From the NCBI RefSeq assembly GCF_020921035.1, contig NC_063152.1, forward strand, positions 30,689,903-30,753,902: a stretch of DNA of 64,000 nucleotides. Direction: 5' to 3'. A program made the translations under genes and the position numbers. Below are positions 36,283-48,900 of the stretch, piece after piece. The notes under the pieces are model-generated. The model was not told the DNA's origin, searched no databases, and was given only the letters and a program-made list of their open reading frames with translations. Source of the DNA: Rhodamnia argentea (lineage: Eukaryota; Streptophyta; Magnoliopsida; Myrtales; Myrtaceae). The first letter of the stretch is position 1. The number at the start of each line of letters is the position of its first letter.

Positions 36283-39200
36283 TTCAGCTGCAACGAGTGC
36301 CAAGAAGGTGGTAAGACTTGGTATTTAAGCAAAGCTTCTGTAGCAGGAGTAATCAATTATAGTTGACAAGGATGACAGAGTAGCGACCGATAATTTGGGA
36401 CAATAAGATATCTGTACTCGTATATTCTTTCTCTAGCATGACTTGGGATTACTAATTAAGTTTCAAGAAGAGTAATCCTCAGTATTTAACAGCCAGTTTC
36501 TTGCAGCAGTATCATCGTTATTATTGTTGTTGTTGTTTTCTGTTCTACGGCATTTTGCTCGGGGAACAAGCAGACGAAATCATGGTCCACGTTTGATAGG
36601 AGATGGAAATTGTGGTATCGACTCATTCCTTGGTCAATCGGCAAACTATTTAATGGAAGGCCATCATATGTTGGAATATATGTGCTGATCTTATCTTTGG
36701 GATTCAATCCTGCACGTCCACTATTTTGTCGTCAAGCGCGTTTTTCAAGTGTTCCGGGGAGCGTTTCGTTACTAGACATTCTTTTTCAATGCCTGATTCT
36801 TTAGCCTACTACGAAGAAATATGGGTGAACGACCGGCACATCGACAAGTCCAGTGAAGAGGCGACCTTGGTTTTCGACGACATCGGTAGCTGTAAGTCGA
36901 GCATGGCCCTTCCTTTCGTCCTGGCTTCTTTCCGCAACTGTCTATGATGTGTATCCCGGCCATATCGGAACACGATCCCACCTTCCGAAATCGCGACACG
37001 TGTTCATTTGCGGTACGGTCTTTCTTGTTAATGACACCCACAGATAATCTGGGTTGCCTCTTTTTTTTTTGGTGTGTGCGTGTGTTCGTGTTGAGGGCTG
37101 TTCGCCTTAATGGGGAGACGACACTAACTGAAAGGACAGTTAAGAGTTACTAAATTAATTAAGAAATCTAAAAATGATCACCAAACACAGATTCGTCGCC
37201 ACGTGACAAAATAAATTCACAGGATGTCATTCGTCCAGAAAAATTCGAAAAATAAGAACCTCGAAAAAATAAAAAATAAAATAAAATCACGCGACGTCAC
37301 GTGCTAGCTCACGTGCGCATCCCCCCTCTCCTCCAGCCTGTCTGCTCCGCCTCGCCCATCTATCTAACCTTCTCGTTCCGTCGTCGCACGCGAGGGCTGA
37401 CTTTGACCGGTCGTGGCCGTCCGTAGACAAGACCAATTTGAACAAGACCATGCAAATGGGGGGAATTAAACAAATCAGACAGCGAACATTTGTTGTTTGT
37501 CCTTAAAAAAAAACCCCATTCTTAATGACCGATCTCTCTTCTTTGGTTTGGCGCGAACTTGACAATTATGGCAGCTTGGAATCCCAGGATTTGACAGGTC
37601 CGTCTCGGTCTAGAGCGACCGGTAGTTGCCCATTTGGAATTTCTGTCGAGGACAGCATCATCCGCCCGTCATTAATGAGCCCATATCGGATAAAAAACCT
37701 ACTCTGTTCCTGTGTAATTAATGCCTAGGCTGGCTCGGGCAATCTCTCTGGTTTCTAACACGGGCAGCAAAGAGACGTGATCACGCGCACGCGCATCCCA
37801 TGCCGAATTAGCTGCACGTACGATCCCGATTTGATGTGCCAGATTCGCCGTACGGTTAAGATTCGGCACACAAACACCACGAAATAAAGAGTAAAGTCGA
37901 GAAAAAAAAATCGAGGCCCGATGTTTTATGCTGATTCGAAGGGTCGAAGGGAGATAATACATCAAGCTGTTCGCAAGAGCCAACTTGATTTTCTTCCCCA
38001 AAGATCCTAGATAAGGGAATCCTAAGAGAGCCACTGGCTCCAACTATTATCCATATAAGATCCATCTAGGATTTGCGGACCAACCATTGAATCATGTTCA
38101 ATAAGTGAAATGCATTGGCTATCCGCTCTTTAGTTGAACACTCTATTTTCCATCCTAGATGGGATATAATTGGAGATACCGTTATTTCTGTTACATAAAT
38201 TCTTGTAAAAATAGGAAATGTCTTACCTTGAGTGTGATTTGAACTATTATGTAGCTAAGCCACTATAACTAGCGCATTCCAATTCTCTATTACAGCTCTC
38301 GATTACAAAAGAAATACATTATGTATAATGGTAGCTATTCATGAATGCAATCAATAAAATACAAGCTCAAACTACAAAATCCATCTGGCATCTAGAAGGA
38401 CTCTCATGTCTTCCTATTAATAGGAAATATGAACTAAACCCCTACATATTGCACATTAAATAGGGATTAACACACTTACTAAGTATATTAAATGATGAAC
38501 GGTTTGCTCTTCAAAGAGTTGATTACGCATGACATGGGACGATCGCTGTATTGGTAACTACAAAGTTTTATTGATTAAGCTCGAGATGGTGTCTCTGGAT
38601 GCTCATTAATGAAATCCGACAGAAATATTAACGTTTTCGCCGGAAAAAAGGTTGATCACAGTACACATGTGAATACCGGAAAACCAATGCTTTTGGAAAC
38701 TCCGAGTACTTCTTTACCCAACAGCACCTAGGGCTTGTGGAATGGAGATAGACCGGTAGCTATGGTCCTCAAAAGAATATTCTTAAACACATCAAAAGCC
38801 ATTGGATAGCACTGATCACGATCCATTGTGACATCAACGATTTGATAGTTGTAATAGTGGGCTGACGTGACCCAAGATTTTATGTTTAAGATGAAATGCT
38901 CGATGTCCGAACTGATCAAATTAGATTCGTATCAAGTTTATCGATGGCTTGAAATTGTTTTACACGAATAATGCAATCTCATGATACGTCCTATAATTTA
39001 AGTTACACAAAAGGGTCGTCGAATCTTTACACCACAATAAAAATCGATGATGCGGGTGCGACATCAATCGATATATTGATTTGTTGGACTTAATTAGCGA
39101 CAATAATTGGGGTGAGATCGCCAAGGATGGTGGAAAAGATTATGAAAAGTAGATGGTCCCATCCAAATGAAACCTAGATTGGAAAAAGTGGTGCAATGGG

Positions 39201-41864
39201 TAAATGGGCACGTACAAAATGCATTCATGCTCCTGTGGGGGTACTCCTTTAAAACACATATGGTCCCATCTCTCTCTTTAGAATATATAAATAATAAGTT
39301 TAGTCCCGACAAGATTAATGAGTTGGATTCCATAGTGCACGTGATTCACATTTCCATAGCGAGTCCACCACATCTATTACATTGCAAAGAAGCTTAGCCA
39401 CCCGATGGGTGTGTTCTGCGTTCATTCGACATAACTATTGAAGTTGTTGCTCTACAACGCTTGACAACAAGTCCTGTGTGTTTCTTATATTCATATGATC
39501 TCCCTTTACTTATTAGCAAAAGTTTTTCGGTTGGGCTTTCCAACAATAACAAAGTTATATGGCTCTTTCATCTCGCAAAAAATGTGATGTTAATAAAGAA
39601 ATAATTGAAAACGAAAAGGAAAAAGCAATTAAAAGGAGCGCAAAATGTGTTTGATTTGGGTGAAAAATTCCAAACAAAAAAAAAAAACGTTTTCCCGAAA
39701 GCTGCTCATTATCACGTTTTTACCGTAATTCGATCATTTGAACATGTTTCATGAAAATAGCCATCATTTCAATTCTCGCGATGTTCGCCGACGAACATGT
39801 GCCCGTGAAAATGCATTATGCAAGGTCATTTACATGAAAAGAGAACCTTTTTATTTTTTTATTGATACGAAGAGAAATTGCTAAGACAATGAATACTTTC
39901 GCTAAATGGATTTATTGAACATGCCCGCATATTTTGATACATTTTTAAAGTCCGGAAAATTGATCGGAGAAAGCGGAAAATGGAATTCTTCTTCATCATT
40001 ATTATAATTATTATTTTGTTATTGTTGTTGTTATTATTATTATTGTTGTTATTAATGATCTTCTAGATGGAAGAGGATCATCCCAAAATATGAACTCCAT
40101 CTTCTTCCTTGCTCATGGGTCACGATTGACCACGCGTGCTGCATGCGTCATTAATAATAATAGTAATAACAACAACGAACGATGTACTACAGTTGACTTG
40201 AAGGTGTCAGTTAAATAAATAGTATCGACCATATCATTTTTGGGAATTTTTTTTCCTGAAGTTGGTACAGAGAGATTCACGATTAACAAAAAATTGTTCA
40301 ACGATATCACTTTTGGTTTTATTTATTCCGAAGTTGGTATATAGGGGTGCGCGATTGACGTAAAATTGTTCAGTCTCCACGATTTATCATATGCATCCCC
40401 ATAAAAAAAAGGTTCGTTAGGTGCTTGTGCCGATATTAAATTTGATTAGTTAATGTTGTTGTCATCTTTCACGAGGTGAATTATCAAGTGTATGTTTTTT
40501 TTTTTTTTTGCATGATTTGTGACTCTGTGCGTTCGATAATTGAGGAAGTTGTTCGATTACATTAATTACGTACAGCACTGCCAACTGGGTCTTTTAGCTA
40601 ATGCTGAATTAGTTAATGTCAAGATGCATTCTATCCTAGGAAGGCATTTTCGAAAGCACAACCGTAAAAATGGTATTGAAAGCTTACTTGTGATGGCTAA
40701 AAGATACCCCTTATTTTATTTCATCCAATCTCGATATAGAAAAAGTAAAGAGAACTTTACATATCAATTAGGATGCCCTCTTTCCACCATCATTTTGACT
40801 AAGACACTCCTTTTTCTAGTTATTGTTTGTTCTTATATTAGACTAACCGATAAAACCGCTGCATAGATTATTATAGATTTCTATTTATGATGGCTATACG
40901 GCTTATCAAATTAATTGCCTATTTCTTATCAAATAATTCGAGTAAAAAATTATTTCAAAGTTGGCAATTATATTCGATCTATTTATCTAGCCAATTTTGA
41001 CCTTACAGGTGTTTTTCCGAAATAAATTTATGGAAATTAAAGTTAAACATTATTCATTTTGTGTTTTCTTTTGAGTTTTTTACATTTTAATCTGTATTGC
41101 AAGATGGTGGTTGAGAATCTTGTTACATTCTTCACTTTCAACCTAACATCAAATTATTTCAAAGGAAAGTTTTAAGCATATTGTAAAGTTTTGATTCATT
41201 TGCCATGAGATTAAATGTATAATAGATTCTAATTACTTTCTCCATGGTAGGAGTTGGACAGCAAGAAGTTCCTTTTTTTTCTCCTTTTTGTGCTTATGTT
41301 TTGTTAATATGTAGACATGATTTAATCTAAAAAATATTTAACATTTGATTACAACAAATTAACCTTTCAATATTTAGATCAATCTTTCTTTTATATTGGT
41401 GATCAAGATGGGCTAGACAATTATATTCAATTTTAATCTTCAACTTTGGAATATAGTCTAAAAATATTTGATGAAAAATAGACAAATAATTGTGTGCTTA
41501 GACGCCGTCATATATACAAGATTCTAATATTCTATGTTGCTTTTGTGATTAAAAATATGAAACCATAAACTTAATTTAACAACTTTCACTTAGCAAAGTG
41601 GTAGCGTGGTGCTTGATAAGATGATAGCTTGTTGAGTAGAATGAACCATTTATATGGTGAAACAAATGAGAAAGATTACTTTAACCAAAACAAAATGAGA
41701 AAGATTATAGAAATAAAGGTACTTTTTTGGTTAGCTTGATTAAAAAAAAACAATAAAGGGTATTTCGATCATTTAATTGAAAAGGGAGCGTCTTAACTAA
41801 AATGAGAGTGGAAATAGTGCCGTCCTATCATTAATCTTACACAAGCGATCTCATTTTATCTTTA
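36283..41864. other. Gene-poor intergenic DNA
   Basis: No coding sequence could be supported. Open frames here lack ATG starts, family similarity or partner exons. The DNA is AT-rich. G-box CACGTG motifs occur near 37298 and 37311. An ATT/TTG inverted repeat lies at 40021-40176 (listed separately). Confidence 0.45.
40021..40176. repeat. Inverted repeat of ATT/GTT triplets
   Basis: The left arm at 40021-40060 is made of ATT and GTT triplets ending GTTATTAATGATC. The right arm at 40148-40176 (beginning TCATTAATAATAATAG and ending AACAACAAC) is its approximate reverse complement over about 29 bases, with roughly 90 bases between. A transcript could fold into a long hairpin. Simple-sequence origin is likely. 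Confidence 0.6.
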
Positions 41865-42511
41865 AGGTATGTTTATTTGGGGGAAAAATTTCATACTAAA
41901 GGAAAATATTTTTTGGGAAATCATTTTTCAGGAAAATGATTAGTTTCTTTTGTTTGGTGATATTTGAGGAAAACGTTTTCTGGTGTTTGTATCTCATTTT
42001 GAAAATAATTTTAATCTCATGACTTTATCTCAATTCAAAAGAAAATTCAAAACTTTAAATTTATTTTATTTTTATTTTTGATATTATTTATCAATATATT
42101 TTTTAATGTTTTTTCTCTCGGCGACGGCCGGCGATTAGCAGAGCAAGAAAGAAAAAGAAAAAATTTAAAAACATAAAAAAATTAAAGTGAAAAAAAATGA
42201 GATGAGCATTTCCGGAAAGTCTTTTCAATCTTTAGATTTAGGAATTCACTTTTCTAATTTTATGTATAAAATTTTCGTTGACTACATTATTTTCGGAGAA
42301 CTAAATGGGTGAAAGTTCGGAAAAGGCTCACGCTAGTATGATAGTATGATAGTCTTGTCATTATTTTTGACCCCACGAATTTTCAATTAATGAATGTTTT
42401 ATGCAAATGGATTTAAGATCGGAAATAATCGACAATCTTGACGGTGTCATGGAAGCATTTTCCTTCGAAAAACTAATTCCCCGAAACACTTTCACTCAAA
42501 CAGACAAACCT
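41865..42511. mobile_element. Non-autonomous element with terminal inverted repeats, 0.65 kb
   Basis: The left end reads AGGTATGTTTATTTGGG. The right end, reverse-complemented, reads AGGTTTGTCTGTTTGAG, so the termini are imperfect inverted repeats. The interior contains GGAAAATATTTTTTGGG and GGAAAATGATTAGTTTC near the left and TTTTCCTTCGAAAAACTAAT near the right, extending the inverted similarity. No coding capacity. A diverged partial copy lies at 3088-3245. Most likely a MITE-type DNA element; no target duplication was established. Confidence 0.5.
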
Positions 42512-43314
42512 CATTTCGAGAATTATTCCAATCCACTCTCTTAAATCAATGGTGCATGAGGCCGCATCCTTAATTTTGTTGACCCCGGCGAAATATGTTA
42601 CATTGTATACTTACTCATGTGGAAAGGCATAAAGGCGATAATTGCAGCCATTGCCTTCTACAAGTAAATCAAACCCTTCATCTCCTCCTTAACATTGATT
42701 TCTTTTCTGCTCCAATGTAAAGAATCGTTAATTGTATCATTAGCTACAATGGTGAAAATTCTTGTAAGGAAAATACCATCCCGAAACAGGAAACCAAAAG
42801 GAAGAAAACAGCGAATCCAGGACCAGGATGTTGACATCCCGGATGGACAGCATGGGAAATGGTTTGAGGAAAAGCATGTTGGAGCCTTTTTTGAAATGTG
42901 GGGGTTGAATCATATTTGGGAGTTAGCCAGCGTGATTTTGTCTGTCTTTTCCCAATGATGCATCTTAAACCAGAGGTCTGCGAGGGAGCAGAGCTATGTC
43001 CACATTTGACTTCAGACGCATCCCCGGGAAGGAGTGTGCTCCTTCTCTTACTTCCCATTCTTCACGCAGCAAACTGTATGGAAACTGGTAGTTGGAGAGA
43101 GACGGTCTTTTGGCCTTGTCATTCTATCTTTGTCCTGATGCACTTGTTTCCCTTTGGAAGGGTAGATAGATTCACCCACTGACCCTTCAAACTTCAAAGC
43201 GCTCTCTCTCTCTCTCTAGCGAACACCTAACCCTCCGTGCTTTTTATACTCTCTTACACACTCTCTCCACCTCCATCTCAACACTCACTCCCACAACCTC
43301 AACTGTCTTCAACA

Positions 43315-43359
<45 letters not shown>

Positions 43360-43434
43360 GTGTCTCTGTGTGTGAGTTTCCCAATAACTAGAAAACATTT
43401 CACAAACACCCACTTTTTTCACCAAGTTAAAAAA

Positions 43435-43470
<36 letters not shown>
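42512..43470. promoter_or_regulatory. Upstream and leader region of the MYB gene
   Basis: No coding sequence is supported. A TATA-like TTTTTATAC occurs at about 43240-43248. It is followed by long CT microsatellites at about 43317-43357 and 43438-43466, the second ending four bases before the start codon. CT-rich leaders are common in plants and bind GAGA-type (BPC) factors. The transcription start is inferred, not seen. Confidence 0.45.
43317..43357. repeat. (CT)n microsatellite in MYB leader
   Basis: An almost pure CT run of about 20 units, about 115 bases upstream of the MYB start. A second CT run of about 14 units (43438-43466) abuts the start codon. Confidence 0.9.
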
Positions 43471-44345
43471 ATGGCACCAAAAAGTGAGGGTTCTGCTAAA
43501 AAGGTTATGAACAAAGGAGCATGGACAGCTGAGGAAGACAGGAAGCTTTCTGAGTACATTGAAGTTCATGGGGCCAAGAGGTGGAAGACTATTGCAGCCA
43601 AGTCAGGTTAACTGTCATCAGCAATTGATTAACTTGTAAACATCATTATGGAAAAAAGTTAACAAAGGGCTGCCATTCATTCATCAACTGCATTGGGATT
43701 CTTCTTATGGGTGCTGTGCTGAATTTGACACAGTTGATGACCCTCTTCTCTTGGTCTTCTTGCAGGCTTGAACAGGTGTGGGAAGAGCTGCAGGTTGAGA
43801 TGGTTGAATTATCTGAGGCCTAACATCAAGAGGGGCAATATATCAGATGAAGAGGAGGACTTGATTCTTAGGCTTCATAAGCTTCTGGGAAACAGGTTGG
43901 TCTAAATATGGTGGATCTGATGTTCTTTTCCCCCTCTCTTTTCTGTTGTACCACTCCTATTATCTATTTCTCTAAAGCAATCTGCTAATGAGGAAACTAT
44001 CTCATCCTTTTGTGTAGGTGGTCTTTGATTGCAGGGAGGATTCCAGGTAGAACTGATAACGAGATCAAGAACTACTGGAATTCTCATTTGAGCAAAAAAA
44101 TAAATCAGAAAGAGAAACCGCGGAATAAAGCCATCCCTGCACCTCGAGAAGCTTCTCCGCCGACGCCGCGAGAAGTTGTCCGAGCAGATGAGGAGGGAGC
44201 CGACGTACCGATCGGGAACTTCTTGGACGTCGACTTTGACACCGACGAGTTCTTCGACTTCACGGCCGAAGGGTCCTACGGGCTGGAGTGGGTGAATAAA
44301 TTTCTAGAGCTCGACGATGAGTTATCACTAAAGGAGAAGATGTGA
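43471..44345 (+). CDS. R2R3-MYB transcription factor
   Basis: Three coding exons, 43471-43606, 43766-43895 and 44018-44345, encode 197 residues, with introns at the two standard R2R3-MYB positions. R2 begins [16 protein letters not shown] and ends CRLRWLNYL, with three Trp. R3 runs [12 protein letters not shown] to [11 protein letters not shown], with Ile in place of the first Trp as usual. R3 carries the bHLH-contact signature (D/E)Lx2(R/K)x3Lx6Lx3R as [20 protein letters not shown]. This signature marks MYBs that act in MYB-bHLH-WD40 complexes for flavonoid pigments or epidermal cell fate. The short C-terminus is acidic ([12 protein letters not shown], then [11 protein letters not shown]) and may activate transcription, which is inference. 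The subgroup could not be assigned. The frame stays open upstream through the CT-rich leader without a good ATG. Confidence 0.93.
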
Positions 44346-46198
44346 CCCATTCGAGAGGTTATATTTTCTTCCTTCGAAATGATGAGTTTCCTCCATGGTC
44401 ATATGTACAGTTCTTGGATGAATGAATCATTTCTTCCTTAGTTCACTGAACTGGTGGTTACGGGGGACTTGTGATGGGATCTTAGCAGTGACCAAGGCAT
44501 TAATTATTTAAAAAAAGGGATAATTTCTTTGACCAACGACCAAACATTATTCAACCAAATCAAGTCTGATGTTAATTTCTTGGTCCGATTTTCAAACGCC
44601 CAATTGGTCAGAATTCCCACCAATAGGATACATTAAATATAAGGGCCTCTGTCCATGTCTTTGTTTACTGAGCTTCGGAAGATGAGGACTGCTGTAAATG
44701 CTGTCATTGCATCGCACCAAGATAATCGTTTCTTTTGAAAATTGCACCAAAGTCCTCAATTTTTAACGTAATTTACAATTAACTCCTGGATGCTTAAACC
44801 TTGTACGATCAAATGCGAAAACATTTTGAATATGATGCAATCAAATTCTTCCGGTAATTATTCAAATAAATTTGCCGACACGACACACCAGAATCTAAAG
44901 CGACGGGGCGTCGACGTGGCACTGATGTAGTGCCATATAAGGTAAAATATAAAATAAAATAAAGTTTGTGGAAAAATATGAAAGGCCAAGATTAAACCAA
45001 GTGGAAGCGAGAGAAAGGGAGAGAGAGAGAGAGCAGTGTGGATGGGGTGAGGGCTTTTGCGCCTCCCGCACAAAGTCGAGGGGCTTCGCCATGGCATGTG
45101 GACACATCAGCTCTCGAATTTGTTGGAGGACTAAATTGCACCAAACACGATATTTCAAAATTGAATTACGCAAATTCAAACGTCTGTAACTTGATTGCAT
45201 ATTGGACCAAACGATCAGGACCTTCGATGCAATTTATTTCCTTTTTAATTTGCCTAATCAGTAAAACTAAATAGCGAGGAAAGATGTGGAAGAGATTCGA
45301 GTTTCCTTTGAAAGAGAAAAAAAAAATTATAGAATTCTAGACTACGAACATTGGATTACACGGACTTTTAGGCAGTCGATGAAAGTGAAGAGCCTTTTTC
45401 AGGCGATGGTGACTCTGATTGTGATTTGTGACCACTTTCTCTTTTTTCCAGCCTTGTCACCAAAATGGACCGTGAAAAAGATTGAATTAATGCGGCCGAG
45501 GGAGAATATTATTGGTTTCCATGCAATAAATACGGGCAATATCTATATGGGACCATCGAGATTTTTGGCACAAGAGTACACGAGATCAGACGAATTTAAT
45601 TCACGCCACGAACTAAATTCTCACAATGGGAGCTCAAAAGTTTTAATTCTCGGGTGAACGAGGCACGTCATATCCGTGCAGAACGATAGTTACGTATCTT
45701 GTGTGAAGAGATTTTTCAATTATTAGCACCTTGGCGAGACTATACTAAAATGCTAGCCGTTTTCGGACCGTTGAGTCACACGTGGAGATGGGGAAAAAAA
45801 AATACTTTACTCGTTTACTGAACTTGTTCTGTTTCTGTATTGCTAGCTTTCGATCATGTTGCACGTGAACTTTCCCGACAAAGGAGGAGAAAAAATTTCC
45901 CGAGAAAAAGGAAGAAATGGCTGCTGGGTAATTGAAGAACCGATCGAGCGGTCTATGGTGATGATGTGATGTTTGCTGTCTTGTCCTTTGGCCCCATCAC
46001 GTCCGTCCATCCTGAATTTGCTCTTAAATTGCTAACAAGTCTCTCAAATTGGCAAATTTCCATTGAAGGGCCCAATAAAATCAGAACTTACAACCGACTC
46101 TTTTACGTAAAATCGCAACTTGCTCGATATTTAATCGACGTGACGTGACGTACCGTGCAAAAGTCCTTCCTTTCGCTTTTCTTTTGTACTTGTATTTT
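44346..46198. other. Intergenic DNA downstream of the MYB gene
   Basis: No gene supported beyond the likely MYB 3' UTR. A short GA microsatellite lies at about 45010-45033. Confidence 0.45.
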
Positions 46199-47279
46199 GG
46201 ATTATGCATAGTAACCGTTCTATTTTAAAAAACTGATTCTAATTAAAATGAATTTTTCTAATTTTATTCTTGAATAAGTTTTAGAGAATCAGAATGTGTT
46301 TGATAAATGTTCAAAATTTATATTTCTAAAATAGAAACTCGTTTAATAACTACACAAAATTTATGTTTCAAAAAACTGTTTATTTTCCTAATTTTTTCAT
46401 TTAAGTCAAATAACTATATAGTTATTTTGTAAAATTTCATCCTAAATTGAAGACTGTTTTTCAATGCATACTAAAATAATTTAAAAAATATTTTTTTTTC
46501 AACATGTCATAAATGAAACGTAAATTTTAATACAATACGTTTGAAGTTCAATTGAAGCATGTGCACGTTTTCATATTAAGAACTCATTTTTTTCTTTAAA
46601 TGTTGCGTTGCCCAAAATACTTACAAATATAATAGCCGAATAATCAAATTATCCATTGACAAAAAAAAAAAATTATCCTCCTTGATACGAGTACAAGTCA
46701 TTCACTATCATTTTGCAACTTCTATCCTAAATCCAAGTGGGTGTTTAGCTTCAGCTCCATATACAAATATTTACATTTTGTGACACACGGCTACGAGTAT
46801 ATATGTTATCATCCATATGTTGGATGACATTATCTTCCGTGGCATTTTTTTGCAAAAGAGTGAAATCTAGAAAATGTAGGCCCACATTTATGAAAATGAG
46901 GTGAAACTAGCCTAATATAATCTTATTCTATTTTTAGGAATTTTCTAAATTTTTTGTTATTTTTAAAAAAATTTCCTTTTTTTTTATTTTTTTAATTTTT
47001 ATTTTATTTTTATTAGGTTTAGGGAAAAGTAACGAGAAAGATGAAAGAGAAAAATAAGAGATGTGAGACTTTATTTTGTTTTGTGATTCTCAAAAGTGAT
47101 TCTTTTTTTCATAACTAACTTTTTTTTTATTTTGTTTTAAAACTGATTGTGATTCTTTAAAACTGATTATGAGAATAGAATTATAATCAAATTTATTTGC
47201 ATTACCAAACGTGATTTTCATACTTTTTTGTTCCCAAAATCGGAATTAGAGAATAAGAATGGTTACCATGCGGACCCTT
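46199..47279. mobile_element. Non-autonomous element with terminal inverted repeats, 1.1 kb
   Basis: The left end reads GGATTATGCATAGTAACCGT then TCTATTTT. The right end, reverse-complemented, reads GGGTCCGCATGGTAACCATT then CTTATTCTC. The shared GCATxGTAACC marks imperfect inverted termini. The interior is very AT-rich with no coding frame. Subterminal words such as TTTTAAAAAACTGATT on the left and TTAAAACTGATTATGAG near 47157-47173 also recur. It resembles hAT- or MITE-type non-autonomous elements. Target-site duplication not established. Confidence 0.5.
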
Positions 47280-48900
47280 AGTCGACTAATCCAATCGGAT
47301 GGAGAATTAACCGCATATTCATAGAGAGAAATGATATCAAAATACAATTGCTATTATAAAATGATTTCTCGATTATTGGTAGGCTGGAAATGGTACAAAA
47401 AAAAATGACGAAAAAACAAGAAACACACATGCTAGTATATACAATAATGTTGCAAATTGGGAAAATTGTACATGGCCATACCATGTAGGACGGCCGGCGT
47501 TCACATCAATCATTTATGGCAAAAAAAATAAAAATTGATCGAATTCACTCATTTAGAAAAACGTGAAAATATTTAGGACGTAATCGACAATATTAAAATG
47601 GTTAAAGACTGAATTGAAAAGATCATAATAGATTTGTGATTTTTTTGATAATTTTTTCATTGCAAATCTGTTTACGGAATTAGGGAAAACACAACACATG
47701 GAACTCGATAAATTCATCAATGGCCACTCGAATGATCTCAATCACGACACTTCTCAATGTTTCGTCACTTCATCTCGTTAGAATTGGTGCCCCACTTCCC
47801 TGAAGTTTTTTTGGACCACTTTGACATTTCCCTTTTCTTTTATTTTTCTAGTGTGTATTATCAAAGGACGTACACAGTTGTTATTTGGTAACCGTCTTAA
47901 TTAATATGCCGACACTTCTTATTCATAGGAGGAGGGTACAAAGGACTATGAGTTAGGATTACCCAATTTGGTCCGAAATAAAGAAAGGGGGTTTAAGATT
48001 CAAAGAATCATCGGAATCAAAAACTCGAATTGAATACTCGAGCGGAAAAAAAAAAAAACCAAGTTAATTTAGGTTCATTTGGAACAAGGAACGGGGTTTC
48101 GGTTTGGTTAGAGCATGAGGTTGGTTGGCTCGAATCAAACTAAGCTGTAATTTAACAGTCGTTTCACATAATTTGAAAAGGCTATTCTCATAATAAATTT
48201 CGTTTGTATATGCTAAACACATTAATGAGTAGGGAAGGGAAAATAAATAGCAAATGAAATCAAATCCAAATGTGCCTGTGGGACATGCTCTTTCATTTAC
48301 TATATATTTGTGACTACACTGGCTGCATCTGGAGATCTGTACCTATAAGATTTGAGACCGTCAATTATAAAAATAAGAGGTTGTTGCAACTTAATTTTAA
48401 GCTTCTGCACAAATGGAGCTAAGCCGACCCACTTATATCCATTTTTGTTAGGTACGGTAGTATTTTATATCACAATATGACGACACGAATTAAATTCAAG
48501 AAAAGTTATCGCGAACTCTGAATTTTTGAATATGATGCATTATGAACCTGATAAATCAAAAGCCAATACGAGTCGACGAATTTCTCGAGTTTTTGGGCAA
48601 TGAATCGTTTCGTAATTTGCTTTCTCATGTTTATGTTATTTTCTAACGACAAGAACATTGTAATGGAGTGCATGTTTTTAATGCTGTTGCATCTCTAAGC
48701 AATCCTCAAACGGGCGAGAAAGTTTTGTTCGATGGGCCTAAATATGGGCTTGGGCCTCCTGCTTAAATGCTTAAATAAAATTCAGAGGCCCATTAGTCCA
48801 CCAAGTCGGCTTAGGGGTATGACCGTAATTTCACGCTAGTCTCAGACACTTTATTAGGCCAACGAAACAGGGAATCGCGTGGGCCCGAAACGTCTATAGT
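47280..48900. other. Intergenic DNA upstream of PQT3-like
   Basis: No gene supported. AT-rich, with homopolymer runs and no recognisable features. Confidence 0.45.

Noticed and set aside
40540-40866. 108-codon open frame in the gene-poor middle region
   Set aside because: TTG start, no recognisable domain, no flanking exons, AT-rich context.
41581-41650. tRNA-like phrase TTAGCAAAGTGGTAGCGTGG
   Set aside because: Resembles a tRNA D-arm by eye, but no T-arm (GGTTCGAxTCC) or acceptor stem pairs at the right spacing.
43237-43470. N-terminal extension of the MYB through the CT tracts
   Set aside because: The frame is open only because CT repeats encode Ser-Leu; there is no ATG in it and MYB proteins begin at the ATG at 43471.
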